Made by a program: the position numbers and the translations under genes. Below, one piece after another: positions 50,930 to 61,640 of a stretch of 64,000 nucleotides of DNA. Origin of the DNA: Rhynchopus sp. YZ270_cl-10 (taxonomy: Eukaryota; Euglenozoa; Diplonemea; Diplonemida; Diplonemidae); assembly GCA_964035575.1 (NCBI GenBank), contig OZ037927.1, positions 310,001 to 374,000 on the forward strand, in the 5' to 3' direction. Under the pieces are notes generated by a model. The model did no database searches. It was not told the DNA's origin and saw nothing but the letters and a program-made list of their open reading frames with translations. Position 1 is the first letter of the stretch; each line of letters opens with the position of its first letter.

Positions 50930-51842
50930 TTTTACAGACCGGGGCCGCAACTGGCTGGGATGTCACGAAACTGACAAAAAAGTGAAGTTATTAATGCAGG
51001 CACCTCCGACTGACCCACGTACGATGCCAGCCATCCGGATGAAAGCACAAGTACCCTGCGGCCAACAACAGAAGATGTAAAAAGGAAACCTAATGACTGG
51101 CCCGTACCGTAAGAGAACGAGGGCGGTTCACAACCGCTCGACAGCCGGCGGCCCACCTTCCGTTGAAGAGTTGTGAGCTTACAGGTACTGCAGTTCGCTG
51201 CACCCAACGCTTGATGCACGATAGTCTACACAAGAGAGCAGAAACCCAAAAACACAAAAAGGGGTGGGCGGGGGGGTCACAACATCTCTCTCTTGGCGCC
51301 CCATGCTGTACCGACAGTTGGGCCTCACCCTTTCTCTTAGGGATATACATGGACGTCCTTACAGGCAGCACACCGTAACCCAAAGGCGTGGCAGAGAGAC
51401 TCCGTAGAGCGACTCTGGCCTGACCGCTGGCCATTTATGCTCCGGGTGCGAGCACCCATCATAGCATAGGGGGGCCAGCCTGACCCAGCATTTATATACC
51501 CTGCCAGGGTGAACTTGCATAAAAGAGGGCAGGGGCGTTTAGACCCTGAGGACTAGGGGAAGTCCCGCATACCCCAACAGAAAGACAAAGGCTATGCACT
51601 GGTGATATAGGAGAGGCAGGGTTGCTGAAAAACAAAAAGACCCTGAAGGCACAAAAACGCCCCGCATACCCCTCCTCGCCCCCTGTTTTGTAATCTCTCA
51701 GGTAGGAGACATCGGTTCGAGCGGTCAACACCTTCATAGAGTTTCTGGAGGAACGGACCCCCGGATGCAATTTAAGGTCCAGCCCAGGACCAGGACAAAA
51801 AAAGTGGTTTTCGACCTTTTTTTTGGCCTGCTGTATAGTATA
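50930..51842. other. GC-balanced non-coding region of unknown type
   Basis: About 900 bases with normal GC, no long homopolymers except C/G-runs, and no convincing reading frame. It starts with RepF. On the minus strand there is a TATA-like GGGTATATAAATGC near 51500, and hairpin-prone segments occur (GCTCCGGGTGCGAGCACCC at 51439-51457). It stands out from the AT-rich spacers and could be an rDNA-spacer-like piece, a structured RNA gene or part of an element. Confidence 0.4.
50998..51052 (+). repeat. RepF copy 1
   Basis: CAGGCACCTCCGACTGACCC followed by GATGCCAGCCATCCGGATGA; copies lie at 53002 (short) and 59407. The GGATGG/CCATCC-like arms can pair weakly. Confidence 0.5.
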
Positions 51843-52190
51843 GTACTGTACTGTACTGTACTGTACTGTACTGTACTGTACTGTACTGTACTGTACTGTA
51901 CTGTACTGTACTGTACTGTACTGTACTGTACTGTACTGTACTGTACTGTACTGTACTGTACTGTACTGTACTGTACTGTACTGTACTGTACTGTACTGTA
52001 CTGTACTGTACTGTACTGTACTGTACTGTACTGTACTGTACTGTACTGTACTGTACTGTACTGTACTGTACTGTACTGTACTGCACTGCACTGTGCGGAA
52101 ATTGACCAAAAAACGAGAACTTGTCCATTTCGGCAAATTGACCCCACCACTGGCCGGATGGATTCCGGAAATGCAAATGCCGGCGTTTCT
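51843..52190. repeat. 5-bp (ACTGT) array of about 48 copies plus conserved flank
   Basis: 51843-52081 is a perfect pentamer array. 52093-52190 is the conserved flank (TTGTCCATTTCGGCAAATTG, GGATTCCGGAAATGCAAATG) found after the array in the HECT intron. The same order and orientation in both places shows that array and flank moved or were copied together. Confidence 0.9.
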
Positions 52191-53618
52191 AAGCAAATTC
52201 TAAGCAAGAGAGAAAAAAAAAACACAAATTGTCAGGATCTTGATCAGGAAGAAGAAGATTTGAGTCCGTGAAAAAAAAAAAATCTTCTTTAAGAACTTTC
52301 TGGTACCGTGTATATTGCGTACTTGTTGTGTAATTGTCGCCTACTTGGTATTTTTTATTTCAGGAGCACCAGCTTTTGGGATAACTGTAAAAAGGGTGTT
52401 GTCGGGGGTTTGAAAAAAAAAGTGTTGAAAAACCAAATGTTTTTTTTGCCGCAACAAAAAAGCATAGTTTGGTGTTCAAAAGATCAGGAAAAGAACGTCA
52501 TAAAGGGTGTTGTCAAGAACAGTGTCAGGGTAGGAGGAAAAGGGGGTCGATGCAGGAGGTGCTTTTTTCTTTGTAGGGGAGAAGTTGCCCTTTTTTGGTA
52601 ATTTTGAGTTCTGGGGGTGGGATGGGGTGCAACCAAGTTAGTAGAGTGGGTACAGCCTTCACAGGTAGGTCCCAACATTAGCAATACAAAGCAGTCGGTG
52701 TGAACATATGAAGCAGCTTCGTATACACGGGCTGCAATTGGTGCACGGTGGACTCTTTTTGAAAGGGCAACTTAAAAAGAGGTACAAGGAGAGGGAGTCC
52801 CGACTCCCCCTAGCGTGCCAACTCCCGCTAGGGGGCTAGGGGGGGTCTCGACTCCCCCTTTCACTCCCGAAGGGGGGGGTTGATACTACCCCGTTTTGGA
52901 ACTCCGGAATATAGCCCTTTTCCAGAAAGAGTCCACCGTGTGATGAAGTTGAAACTATGGTGGGGATGGGGGTGGCAAAAGAACTGATGGCAATTTTTGA
53001 TGCAGGCACCTCCGACTGACTCAAAAGAAAAGAGAAGTGAAGAGTGCAACGCATGCTGCATGTTCGCTTCCACACCACTTCTGTACTCAGATTCAGGTCT
53101 TTTGGCTGTCCTTACAAGCGCCTGCCAAAACGCTCGTCTCGTGGGTGTGGACTTTTTTGTTCTCTCTTCTTTTTCTTCGACTTGATTTACGGTATGGATG
53201 GTTTCGCCTGCAGTACAGAAAGTGTCGTGCACAGGGGAAAACAAGCGGGGAGGGGGATACGCAGACGCGCGACTTTTCACGAGGGTCTCGAGCATTTTGT
53301 CAAATACGTGTTTACTAAAAATAAAACATAATAAAATTGAAAGATAGTCGTGCCGGCATAAGACCATATCTCCTTCAAGCTATGCTTGCAGGTACAAAGA
53401 GAAACTAACTTCGGGATATTATGAAAAAAATGAAAAACACATGAAAAACAACATTCGCTCCGCAAGCGTGATGTGTCTTTTTTTTCCCCGCGCTGAAGTG
53501 TTGTTGTGTGAGAGGAAACACAAGCCGGAGCGTCGTTTCTATTTCCTATTGTCAAGTACCTTGACGTACAAAAAAAAAGCAAATAGTGTGGCTGAAAACA
53601 CTACTGCGACAACCGAAG
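52191..53618. other. Spacer carrying the duplicated 5' flank of the IQ gene
   Basis: 52383-52690 and 52700-52860 match 47536-47970. After 52860 the sequence is unique or carries a short RepF piece (53002-53022). No IQ coding sequence accompanies the copied flank and no other gene is supported. Confidence 0.55.
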
Positions 53619-55622
53619 TTAAGGAAGCACTAATTTACCTATGTCACCTGCTCTGCTACGCACAACGTGGCTACACTTGTCATTACCGTGCACGGTCTGC
53701 AGTGCTTCACAACCGTAGAACAATCTGTCACCAAGAATCGTGGTGACTGCTTGCAGGCCTGAGATGTCAACTGTCGACAACCTTGTGCACTCGGAGAAGA
53801 AGTAGTCACCAATGGTGGTGACTGCTTGCAGGCCTGAGAGATCCACTGTCGACAAACTTGTGCACTCGGAGAAGAATCTGTTACCAATGGTGGTAACTGC
53901 TTGCAGGCCGGAAAGGTCGACGGTCGACAACCATGTGCAGTGGGAGAGAAATCCGTCACCAATGGTGGTGACTGCTTGCAGGCCTGAGAGATCCACTGTC
54001 GACAACCTTCCGCACTCGGAGAGGAAGCAGTCACCAATGGTGGTGACCGCATGCAAACCGAAAAGGTCGATGGCCGACAACCTGCAGCAGTGGGAGAAAA
54101 AGTAGTCACCAATGGTGGTGACTGCTTGCAGGCCTGAAAGATCCACTGTCGACAACCAGTCTGTGCACTTGAAGAAGAATCTGTTACCAATGGTGGTAAC
54201 TGCTTGCAGGCCGGAAAGGTCGACGGTCGACAACCATGTGCAGTGGGAGAAAAAGTAATCACCAATGGTGGTGACTGCTTGCAGGCCTGAGAGATCCACT
54301 GTCGACAACTCTGTGCACTCGGAGAAGAATCTGTTACCAATGGTGGTAACTGCTTGCAGGCCGGAAAGGTCGACGGTCGACAACCATGTGCAGTGGGAGA
54401 AAAAGTAATCACCAATGGTGGTGACTGCTTGCAGGCCTGAGAGATCCACTGTCGACAACTCTGTGCACTCGGAGAAGAATCTGTTACCAATGGTGGTAAC
54501 TGCTTGCAGGCCGGAAAGGTCGACGGTCGACAACCATGTGCAGTGGGAGAAAAAGTAATCACCAATGGTGGTGACTGCTTGCAGGCCTGAGAGATCCACT
54601 GTCGACAACTCTGTGCACTCGGAGAAGAATCTGTTACCAATGGTGGTGGCTGCTTGCAGGCCGGAAAGGTCGACGGTCGACAACCTTTCGCAGAAGGAGA
54701 GGAAGCTGTGACCAATGGTGGTGACTGCTTGCAGGCCGGAAAGGTCGACGGTCGACAACCCTGTGCACCCGGAGAAAAAGTAATCACCAATGGTGGTGAC
54801 TGCTTGCAGGCCTGAAAGATCCACTGTCGACAACCCTGTGCACTTGAAGAAGAATCTGTCACCAATCGTGGTGACTGCTTGCAGGCCTGAGAGATCGACT
54901 GTCGAAAACCCTGTGCACCTGGAGAGGAATTCGTGATCTATAGTAGTGACTGCTTGCAGGCCTGAGAGGTCCACCGTCGACAGCCTGCAGCCGGAGAGGA
55001 ATCTCCCTCCAATTGTGGTGACTGCTTGCAGGCCTGAGAGGTTGACTGCCATCGAAAACGGTGTCTCCCACCCCCTGTTTTTGGAGAGGAAGCTGCCACC
55101 AATGGTGGTGACTGCTTGCAGGCCGGTGAGGTCCACTGTCGACAAACTTGTGCAGGAGAGGAAGCCGTGCCCAATCTTGGTGACAGACGGCAGTGCAGGC
55201 AGGTGCAGTGTGGTGCCACAGTTGTCATCCACATCGGACACGCAACTGAACACAATGCGCGTCACTTCACTCTCTGAGAAGAATTTATCTGGAATCGCAG
55301 TCGCAACTTCTGCCTGAAGGAGCAAGCTGGCCACCTTTGGATCCCGCACCTGCTGCAACCTTTCCGCTGTGATGTCTCTCTCACCCAATGCATGAAGAGC
55401 TGTCAGGGCTTCGAACTTCGGTGTCATCGTCAGTGTGATTGTCGCACCAGGTTCCAGTTGCGTGATGTCCTCTCCTTCGTCCTTCCCTCCAAAACCCATA
55501 TGAAAGCTGTCTTCGCACAACCCTTCTGCAGACGCAACCTTCTGCCGCATCGTCGCCGTTGTGTCATCCTCACCCACCTCGACCACGTAGTCCTTGCTGA
55601 AGCCCTGCACAACCAGCTCCAT
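53619..55622 (-). CDS. Ubiquitin-like/LRR protein with about 19 repeats
   Basis: The protein is 667 aa. The start MELVVQGFSKDYVVEVGEDD opens a ubiquitin-like domain (to about residue 68, ATITLTM). Then comes the family helix ALHALGERDITAERLQQVRD, SLLLQAEVATAIPDKFF, and about 19 LRR_5/BspA-like repeats with consensus LSTVDLSGLQAVTTIGDYFF. Three consecutive 138-bp double repeats (about 54240-54660) are essentially identical in DNA, so the array has expanded recently. There is no B-box or coiled-coil. No signal peptide or membrane segment is seen, so an intracellular protein is likely. The end is KCSHVVRSRAGDIGKLVLP. The closest relative in the window is copy D. Confidence 0.85.
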   Translation of the reverse strand: MELVVQGFSKDYVVEVGEDDTTATMRQKVASAEGLCEDSFHMGFGGKDEGEDITQLEPGATITLTMTPKFEALTALHALGERDITAERLQQVRDPKVASLLLQAEVATAIPDKFFSESEVTRIVFSCVSDVDDNCGTTLHLPALPSVTKIGHGFLSCTSLSTVDLTGLQAVTTIGGSFLSKNRGWETPFSMAVNLSGLQAVTTIGGRFLSGCRLSTVDLSGLQAVTTIDHEFLSRCTGFSTVDLSGLQAVTTIGDRFFFKCTGLSTVDLSGLQAVTTIGDYFFSGCTGLSTVDLSGLQAVTTIGHSFLSFCERLSTVDLSGLQAATTIGNRFFSECTELSTVDLSGLQAVTTIGDYFFSHCTWLSTVDLSGLQAVTTIGNRFFSECTELSTVDLSGLQAVTTIGDYFFSHCTWLSTVDLSGLQAVTTIGNRFFSECTELSTVDLSGLQAVTTIGDYFFSHCTWLSTVDLSGLQAVTTIGNRFFFKCTDWLSTVDLSGLQAVTTIGDYFFSHCCRLSAIDLFGLHAVTTIGDCFLSECGRLSTVDLSGLQAVTTIGDGFLSHCTWLSTVDLSGLQAVTTIGNRFFSECTSLSTVDLSGLQAVTTIGDYFFSECTRLSTVDISGLQAVTTILGDRLFYGCEALQTVHGNDKCSHVVRSRAGDIGKLVLP
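54240..54660 (-). repeat. Three identical 138-bp units inside the LRR gene
   Basis: Each unit encodes NRFFSECTELSTVDLSGLQA-type plus DYFFSHCTW-type repeats (46 residues). The DNA blocks between CACTCGGAGAAGAATCTG occurrences at about 54316, 54468 and 54620 are the same by eye. Confidence 0.85.
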
Positions 55623-56034
55623 TGTTTTTATGTGTCTATCTCTTCATGGTGGGTTGTTGTGTTGTGTTGTGTTGTGGGGTGAGGAACAACAAGGCACCTC
55701 AAAGTGTTACTCCTGCCAGTCCATTTGGACTCGTATAGACAGTTCCAGACACGGAGTCTGGATGTGAACTTGGAAGGTCGCCGTTCGCAGTTGTGCATCG
55801 GATGAGATCTCTTATGACGATGAAAAGCATAATAGGTGCTGGGAGGGGTTTGTTGTTGCTGTTGTTTTGTTTTATTAGCTGTTTTGTATAGCTTCGTACC
55901 TTTTTTGTTGCATGCGTGTGCTGTTTTTGTTTTTGTTTTTTGTTTTTTGGTATCCCGAAAGTGCCGATATTGACAGGTCCCTGACAAGTCCTTGGCACAG
56001 GGGGTCCACTTTATAATGCCTTCACACTTTTGCT

Positions 56035-56128
56035 AGTACCCAGTACCCAGTACCCAGTACCCAGTACCCAGTACCCAGTACCCAGTACCCAGTACCCAGT
56101 ACCCAGTACCCAGTACCCAGTACCCAGT
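56035..56128. repeat. Tandem array, 7-bp unit AGTACCC, about 13 copies
   Basis: A perfect heptamer array. The complementary strand reads GGGTACT, a G-triplet repeat similar in form to telomere repeats, but I cannot show that it is the telomere unit here. Confidence 0.9.
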
Positions 56129-56504
56129 AAAAATCAGGTGGAAATTAAAATGACACACCACCCCCTATTGACAGAGCCCTGACGGGTCCCTGACAGGATT
56201 TCGGTAACACCATTTTTTTTGTTTTTTTTGTTTTTGTTTGGATATCGAACCCCAGAGAGCACTTCATTGACTTGCAGCTGTGGGAACAGGGTGGGAAAGA
56301 GAACCTGCTCTTGCGACCAATCACAAACAACGTTGACTTGACACAAGCGCGACAACACACAACCCACTGTCCAGAAAACATTTTTTTTTTTGACAAATAA
56401 ACAAAGTTGATAAAAGGGAGGAGACACAATAATGTGAAGTTGATAGAGAAAAGTTGGAACGATGAACCGACGCCCCAGCACAGTGCTGAGGACACATTTT
56501 TTTT

Positions 56505-56555
56505 TTTAAAACTTGGTTGTATTAGTGTAGCCACCCTAGAGTGTGCTCCACTATC
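56505..56555 (+). repeat. RepA-like unit
   Basis: GGTTGTATTAGTGTAGCCAC followed by a diverged GTGTGCTCCACTAT end. Confidence 0.45.
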
Positions 56556-56969
56556 CATATTTTTTAATTTTTTTTTTTTTTTTGAAACGTTGAGAGCTGT
56601 AGCTGTATCAGGGCTGTATGCTTTTTGGTTATCCTTTTTTAATTTGTTTTGTTTGGGACCTGGCGTTATACCTACAAAAAGTCTGCCACAGTCCGCTTCA
56701 AATCCGCCCGAGTTTTGGCGGACTTTGAGACAAGGACTTTCAAAGTCCGCCACAGTCCGTCTTCAACTCAGGGCGGACTGCGGAGTACGACAAACAACAA
56801 CACACACTTATCCTTTACCTCAGGGACCCTGTTGAATTTGACTCTTAGTCTGACTTTGTGCAGTGACATGAGAGGTGGTGTAGGTGGGAGGCTTCAACAA
56901 TGCAGCGTTTCGCTGCTGCTTCGAAAGGATGAATCAAAGGCAGGTATTACAGGCTTTTCTATACTCTTT

Positions 56970-57042
56970 TTTGATAAATTTTGTTGCAGTGTCGTTGCCT
57001 CGGTTGTGTTGCCACAGTTTTTGTGCAATCCCCACTGTCTGT
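56970..57042 (+). repeat. RepA copy 5
   Basis: A diverged 5' part, but the TTGCCTCGGTTGTGTTGCC core is intact. Confidence 0.55.
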
Positions 57043-58015
57043 TTTCTGCAACACAGGAGAGGCGAGACTAAAAGAAAAGAGTTTCCGGGTGCATACACAC
57101 ACACACACCAAAAGGTAAGATAACCTGAAACCAAAGCCACCTTGAAAAGGTGGGTTCTTTTTACCACGTATCGTCATCGTGTGGAAGCACCGCTGGGTTG
57201 TTTATTTTTTTTGAAATTTTTTCGCAGTCTCCTTCGAGGGCCTGATGAGTACGCACGCTGCAATAAAGGTTAGTGCAACAGCGGGTATTTGTGCCGAAAT
57301 AAGGGGTGTCTGCAAAAAAAATAATATTTTCATCATATGCAATCAATAAATTGATAGTATATGGTGAGGGATCAACAAAAATGGTCCCATCTTTCTTTTT
57401 ATGTTGTGTGTTTTGCAAAACGTAGAAAAGAAAAGTAAAATGCTTCATGCACAAGTTGAAACTTCAGTAGATTGGTTTCTGATATTAACCCTGTTTCAGT
57501 CCTAAGAATCATACAGTTGTATTCAAAAGGGTGGACATCTTCAGTGATTTCCCTTTAAATGGTGGGTGAATATCGTGAAACCGATGTTCGTGTGAACATT
57601 TGGTACCTTCTACTTCAGTTTTTTGTTTCGGGAATACACAAAATACAAAAGTTTTTTTTTTCTTTTTTCTTATTCCTTTCTCTGTCCTTACTGGATGTAA
57701 TGTCTGATCACCAGGAGGAAGAGTAACCTAAAGAGTCTTGGTCTTGATGGCTGCCGTGTATACGTAAAGTATTCCGTGCAATAATTGCTACCAATCCAAA
57801 CAAATACCAACACATCCTGTATGTGTATCAGATAGAAAACCTCAGCAAACACACAAGAAAGAGAAATAAAATAAAAGTAAAAAATAGAAAAGTGTAAAAT
57901 ATACTGAATTTTAAAAATAAAAATAAAAAATAAAAATATTGCCGATCTTCTCAAAAGAAGAGTGTTTTGAGAAGACCCTTTTGAAGACATGTTTACAGTT
58001 GTTCCTCGTTTTTTT

Positions 58016-58084
58016 TTTTGATAAATTGTTGGAGTAGTGTAGTTGCCTCGGTTGTGTTGCCACAGTTGTGCAATCTCCACTGTC
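58016..58084 (+). repeat. RepA copy 6
   Basis: It matches copy 4 almost exactly, including the TTGATAAATTGTTGGAG start. Confidence 0.6.
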
Positions 58085-58211
58085 AACTTTTTTTTTGTGT
58101 GCTGTTGTGTCCACAATCGCCTAAGGACCCGCTTAGGGAACCTAGGGAGGGGGGTTTTTTGGAAGGGTTTTTTTGTGATTTTGTAGGGGAAAAAGAAAAG
58201 GGGGAAAAAAG

Positions 58212-58320
58212 TTGACTTGAAATACAAAGCGCTCTCGTGAACACTGTACCGGGGGGGGGTGGACACCCAAAACCATGCAGTCCTACAATCCATTTTCGTG
58301 GCTTACATCTGATATGTGAG
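58212..58320 (+). repeat. RepB copy
   Basis: It has GTTGACTTGAAATACAAAGC and the ATGCAGTCCTACAATCCA tail, but lacks the GACCGGCTGTACC block. Confidence 0.6.
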
Positions 58321-58623
58321 ATCATTGCGAACACAGGGACATCAACAACGCCTGTCCCTGTTGCTGCTTCTTGTTGGTCTCCACAGCGGATGTTTTAAAA
58401 AAAAGTAGATCGTCAAAAAAATAGGGAAAGGGGGTTTAAACTGTTATGAAAAGTTTTGACCCCCTTTTAGACGGGTTTGAACAAAATCACACAAAAAGAA
58501 AGTGATTTTTTTTATTCCCCCGCAGTACCAAAGTACGCTAGGGCTGCAGGGAATGTACGTTGAACATGAACAGAAAGCAGAACTTTACCATATACGGCAC
58601 CTGCACTGCAGTATACAAAGTAA

Positions 58624-58760
58624 GGTTGACTTGAAATACAAAAGCCCTCTCGTGAACAGTGTATCTTAGTAGGGGAGTAGGGTACAAATGACCCGGCTGT
58701 ACCGTAGGCTGGACACCCAAACCATGCAGTCCTACAATCCATGTTCGAGGTTTACAGGAA
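58624..58760 (+). repeat. RepB copy, full length
   Basis: It contains all three RepB blocks, with TAGTAGGGGAGTAGGGTAC inserted between the first and second. Confidence 0.6.
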
Positions 58761-59106
58761 ATGTGATAACTGTGCAGACACCTCACGAGGATGGGCAGGC
58801 AATGAACCCATCTAAACGACCGAACAACGTTTAATTAATTCAACAATCACAGCATACAGCGAGCACAAAGTAACAATAAGAATAATATGAAAAGTTAGCC
58901 CCGATTTGAAAAATCGCGACAAAATCCCAGAATAAAACACTGCACGCTACCAACAGCAACAAACCAAAACCAAGTATTTCAACATATGCATTTCAATGAA
59001 TTGATAGCATAGGTCTAGGGATCAACAAAAAAAATGTTCCCAACCTTTTTTTGCAGAAACAACAGCAAACGTACCTAAACAAAAACACAAAAAAAAAAAA
59101 AAAACA

Positions 59107-59195
59107 AAATTTGATTTGAAATACAAATATCCACATTTTTGGGGGTGGACCCCAACCATAGTCAGTCTCCTAGGTCCATTTCGATTGATTTATAG
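59107..59195 (+). repeat. RepB copy, diverged
   Basis: It keeps TTGAAATACAAAT and a GGGGGTGGACCCCAACCATA block. Confidence 0.45.
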
Positions 59196-59345
59196 ACACA
59201 ACAATGGTGATTCTGAGTCTCTCGTCGTTTCGCCACGTTTACCCAAAAAGCTTTGATCTAAACGCCAGCAAACCCAGCCCAAGATCACAGAGTATTTTTC
59301 CGAACCCCAAAATCCATTTCCTTCGGAGGAATTCCAAAAGAAAAG

Positions 59346-59462
59346 TTAAGAAGATGATCCTAAGCCTCTCGTGCTAATTCACCTTTAAAAAAAAAAACTG
59401 TGGTTGTTGAGGCACCTCCGACTGACCTACATACAATGCCAGCCATCCGGATGAAAGCACAA
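59346..59462 (+). repeat. RepC followed by RepF
   Basis: RepC (CCTAAGCCTCTCGTGCTAAT, 3' arm damaged) is followed at 59407 by RepF (GGCACCTCCGACTGACCTAC). Confidence 0.5.
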
Positions 59463-59738
59463 AAATACTGACGAAAAGCCCCCTCATCAGAACGCAAAAA
59501 ACTTGCTCATTCCACACAAAAAAAATTGACACTTTTTTTTCTCTCGTTGTTAGCGACTGATACAATTGTGTTAAAACTAAGAATCAAGAATGCAGAACAG
59601 CACACAATATTCTTTCCCCCCCCCTTTTTTCCCGATACCACTCTAAACACAACACCTCACCTCCCCCCTCCCCCTTCCACCCCATTAATAACCCACATCA
59701 TGTTGCGCAAATCCATACGACACATCGGGAGCACTCAC

Positions 59739-60188
59739 CATTTGCAACCGTCTTCTTTTCGCCTGATTTTCTGCAACACACTGCAGCATACACGACGCTG
59801 CACTTGGCGCCGTCACAACCCCAGCACCCATCCCTCCATTCGCACCCCCTCCGACCCCAGCCCCGCTGACATTGCCACTCAGAGAAGTATAATCCGGTGT
59901 ACTGTCACAACGCTGGACAGCAAACGGGGGGGGGAGACTGTACGGGGTTAACCCCTTTCGTTTGCCGGCTACGCTCTGCCGGGGCTGTTGCAAGATGAAA
60001 CTCTCCAAAAACGGCGTGCTCCCGTTTTTCGAACGTTCGCGCAGAGGGGATTGATAAGGGCTAGGGAATGCTGCATGATCGCCCTCCCACACCCCGAGGG
60101 CAAAGTCATCAGCGTCAGTGAGATACAACGAAGGGAGTGAAAGGGGAGATGTAGTGAGTTCAGGTGCAGGTTGGCTTCGGAGCTCCAT
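59739..60188 (-). CDS. First exon of an unknown gene (150 codons)
   Basis: It starts MELRSQPAPELTTSPLSLPS at 60188 after a T-rich flank and ends at the donor CAAATG|GTGAGT (59738). Composition is Ser/Pro/Gly-rich and probably disordered. A short ordered-looking part is DADDFALGVWEGDHAAFPSP, and a basic ENQAKRRRLQM lies just before the donor. A longer frame exists upstream, but it is Phe-rich spacer translation. No downstream exon could be placed between here and 57 kb, so the gene may be truncated or its next exon is small. Function unknown. Confidence 0.5.
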
Positions 60189-60392
60189 TTTAAAAAAAAA
60201 AAGGAGGGAAAAAGAAAAAAAACCTTTTGACAACAAAATAAGAAAAAAACAACAAAAAAGAAAAGCAAAGCTTTTGATAAAAGGTAGGGGTAGTGGGGGA
60301 AACAAAAAGGGAGATGGATACTGTAGGGTTTTGTGAGGGTAAAGAGGGTTGGAATGTAGGGGAAAAAATTGGCATTTTTTTGATTTTTTGAA

Positions 60393-60438
60393 AATTTGGT
60401 TGTATTAGTGTAGACACCCGAGGATGAACTCCACTATA
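60393..60438 (+). repeat. RepA-like unit
   Basis: GGTTGTATTAGTGTAGACAC then CGAGGATGAACTCCACTAT, as at 36466. Confidence 0.5.
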
Positions 60439-60559
60439 TGCATCTAGATTTTTGTTTTCATGTCGAACAATCGCCCCAAGCAGCCTTTTGTGCTGACTCT
60501 TCCAAAAATTCCTTTTTGTTTCTTTTTGTGGGAAAAGCGGCCCACGGAAACACCAGATT

Positions 60560-61640
60560 GAGATGTGCAAAGCAGGGATCCGCCCCAAAAGCAAAGCTGC
60601 ACAAAACACGTTGACCAACCTGCTCTCGGTTGCCCCCCTTGGGTGCAGTGGTGCTACACAACACCCCCTCACATCTCTTCTACAGCGCGGCTACAACCGA
60701 TTCACAGCATAGCACTCAGCAAGGGGAGCCGCTCTCCTCTTCTCCCTGACCATCGACCAGATGACCCTGGAGCCTGGGGAACGCCGATCTGGATGGGACT
60801 CTCTGTGGGTATCTCCCCTGGAAAGTCCCTCTTTGGTTCCCCTCCTGTTCGGGCCGTACAAGCACCTCTCACCCACGTACCCAGGTGCCCATCCGGAGCC
60901 TATCCGTTATGATCTTTGAACTCAATCTGACTAAGAGCAAGACTCCTTCGCACTGTGTGCACAAGGACCGTGAAGGGAAAAGAAACGAAGAAAGTTTGCT
61001 GATAATGCAGAAAGCGACAACCGCTTGTAGGCAGAATAAGTAATGTTGAATACCCGCAAAGTGCGATTCAATGAAGTTACAGCAACCCTGAAGAAGGTGG
61101 CGGCGGTTGGTCCTGCGCGCTGTGACCCGTTGGACACTCGTTGGAAGGTCGAGAAGATGAACGACGTGCTAAAGAGGTTGGAGGGTGTGTCCATAAAGGC
61201 AACAAAATCATCTTTTTTGAGAAGGGGAGAATTGAAAAGGGGCTCTCCCTGACCCCGCATCCGTGGTGGACAAAACACTGCGAGAAAGAGAATTTTAGAA
61301 GCGGACAAAAACTGAAGAAGTGTGATCAGGGCTGAGCTGAGATGCATGGGTATTCCACAACACAACACGGTCGTACTACGATCAAAAAATAAGAGGGTAC
61401 AATCGTTGATCGGACCACAATCGTGGGTAAGAGAGAAAAAAGACCTTTCCAGAGAGGTAATCCGCATACGAGGCCGAGTGAAAAAAAAGGGTGGTGAAAA
61501 CAAAAAGGTTGGGTTCCGTCGTTTTTTGTTTTTTGTTCCTTTTGGCAATTTGCACTCAAAATCAGATTATTTTTTTTTGGAAAAAAAAAAAAAAGAGTGG
61601 CTATCAAATCTGCCACAACTAACTTTTGAGAAATGAGAGA
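60560..61640 (+). other. Region with coding-like pieces, no complete gene
   Basis: The plus strand at 61043-61252 encodes NTRKVRFNEVTATLKKVAAV, then DTRWKVEKMNDVLKRLEGVS, which looks like real protein but is open for only 69 codons. Adjacent frames (61141-61335 and 61322-61636) could be continuations after a shift (HPWWTKHCEKENFRSGQKL; IPQHNTVVLRSKNKRVQSL). A GC-rich frame at 60565-60912 is less convincing. I do not recognise a family; a decayed gene or several small exons are both possible. Confidence 0.3.

Larger units (their letters stand above)
55623..59738. other. Spacer with repeats; no supported gene
   Basis: Near 55690-55830 a frame upstream of the LRR gene could be leader sequence. 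It holds a 7-bp array (56035-56128), RepA copies 5 and 6, a RepA-like unit, several RepB copies, a RepC, a RepF, and a GTCCGCC-rich stretch (56670-56790). Long frames here depend on T-runs and show no protein-like composition. Confidence 0.5.

Noticed and set aside
51492-52271. Frames of YSTVQ or CTVLY repeats
   Set aside because: They are translations of the stop-free pentamer array.
57688-58293. 201-codon minus-strand frame
   Set aside because: It runs through RepA and RepB copies and T-runs, is Phe-rich, and has no recognisable domain.
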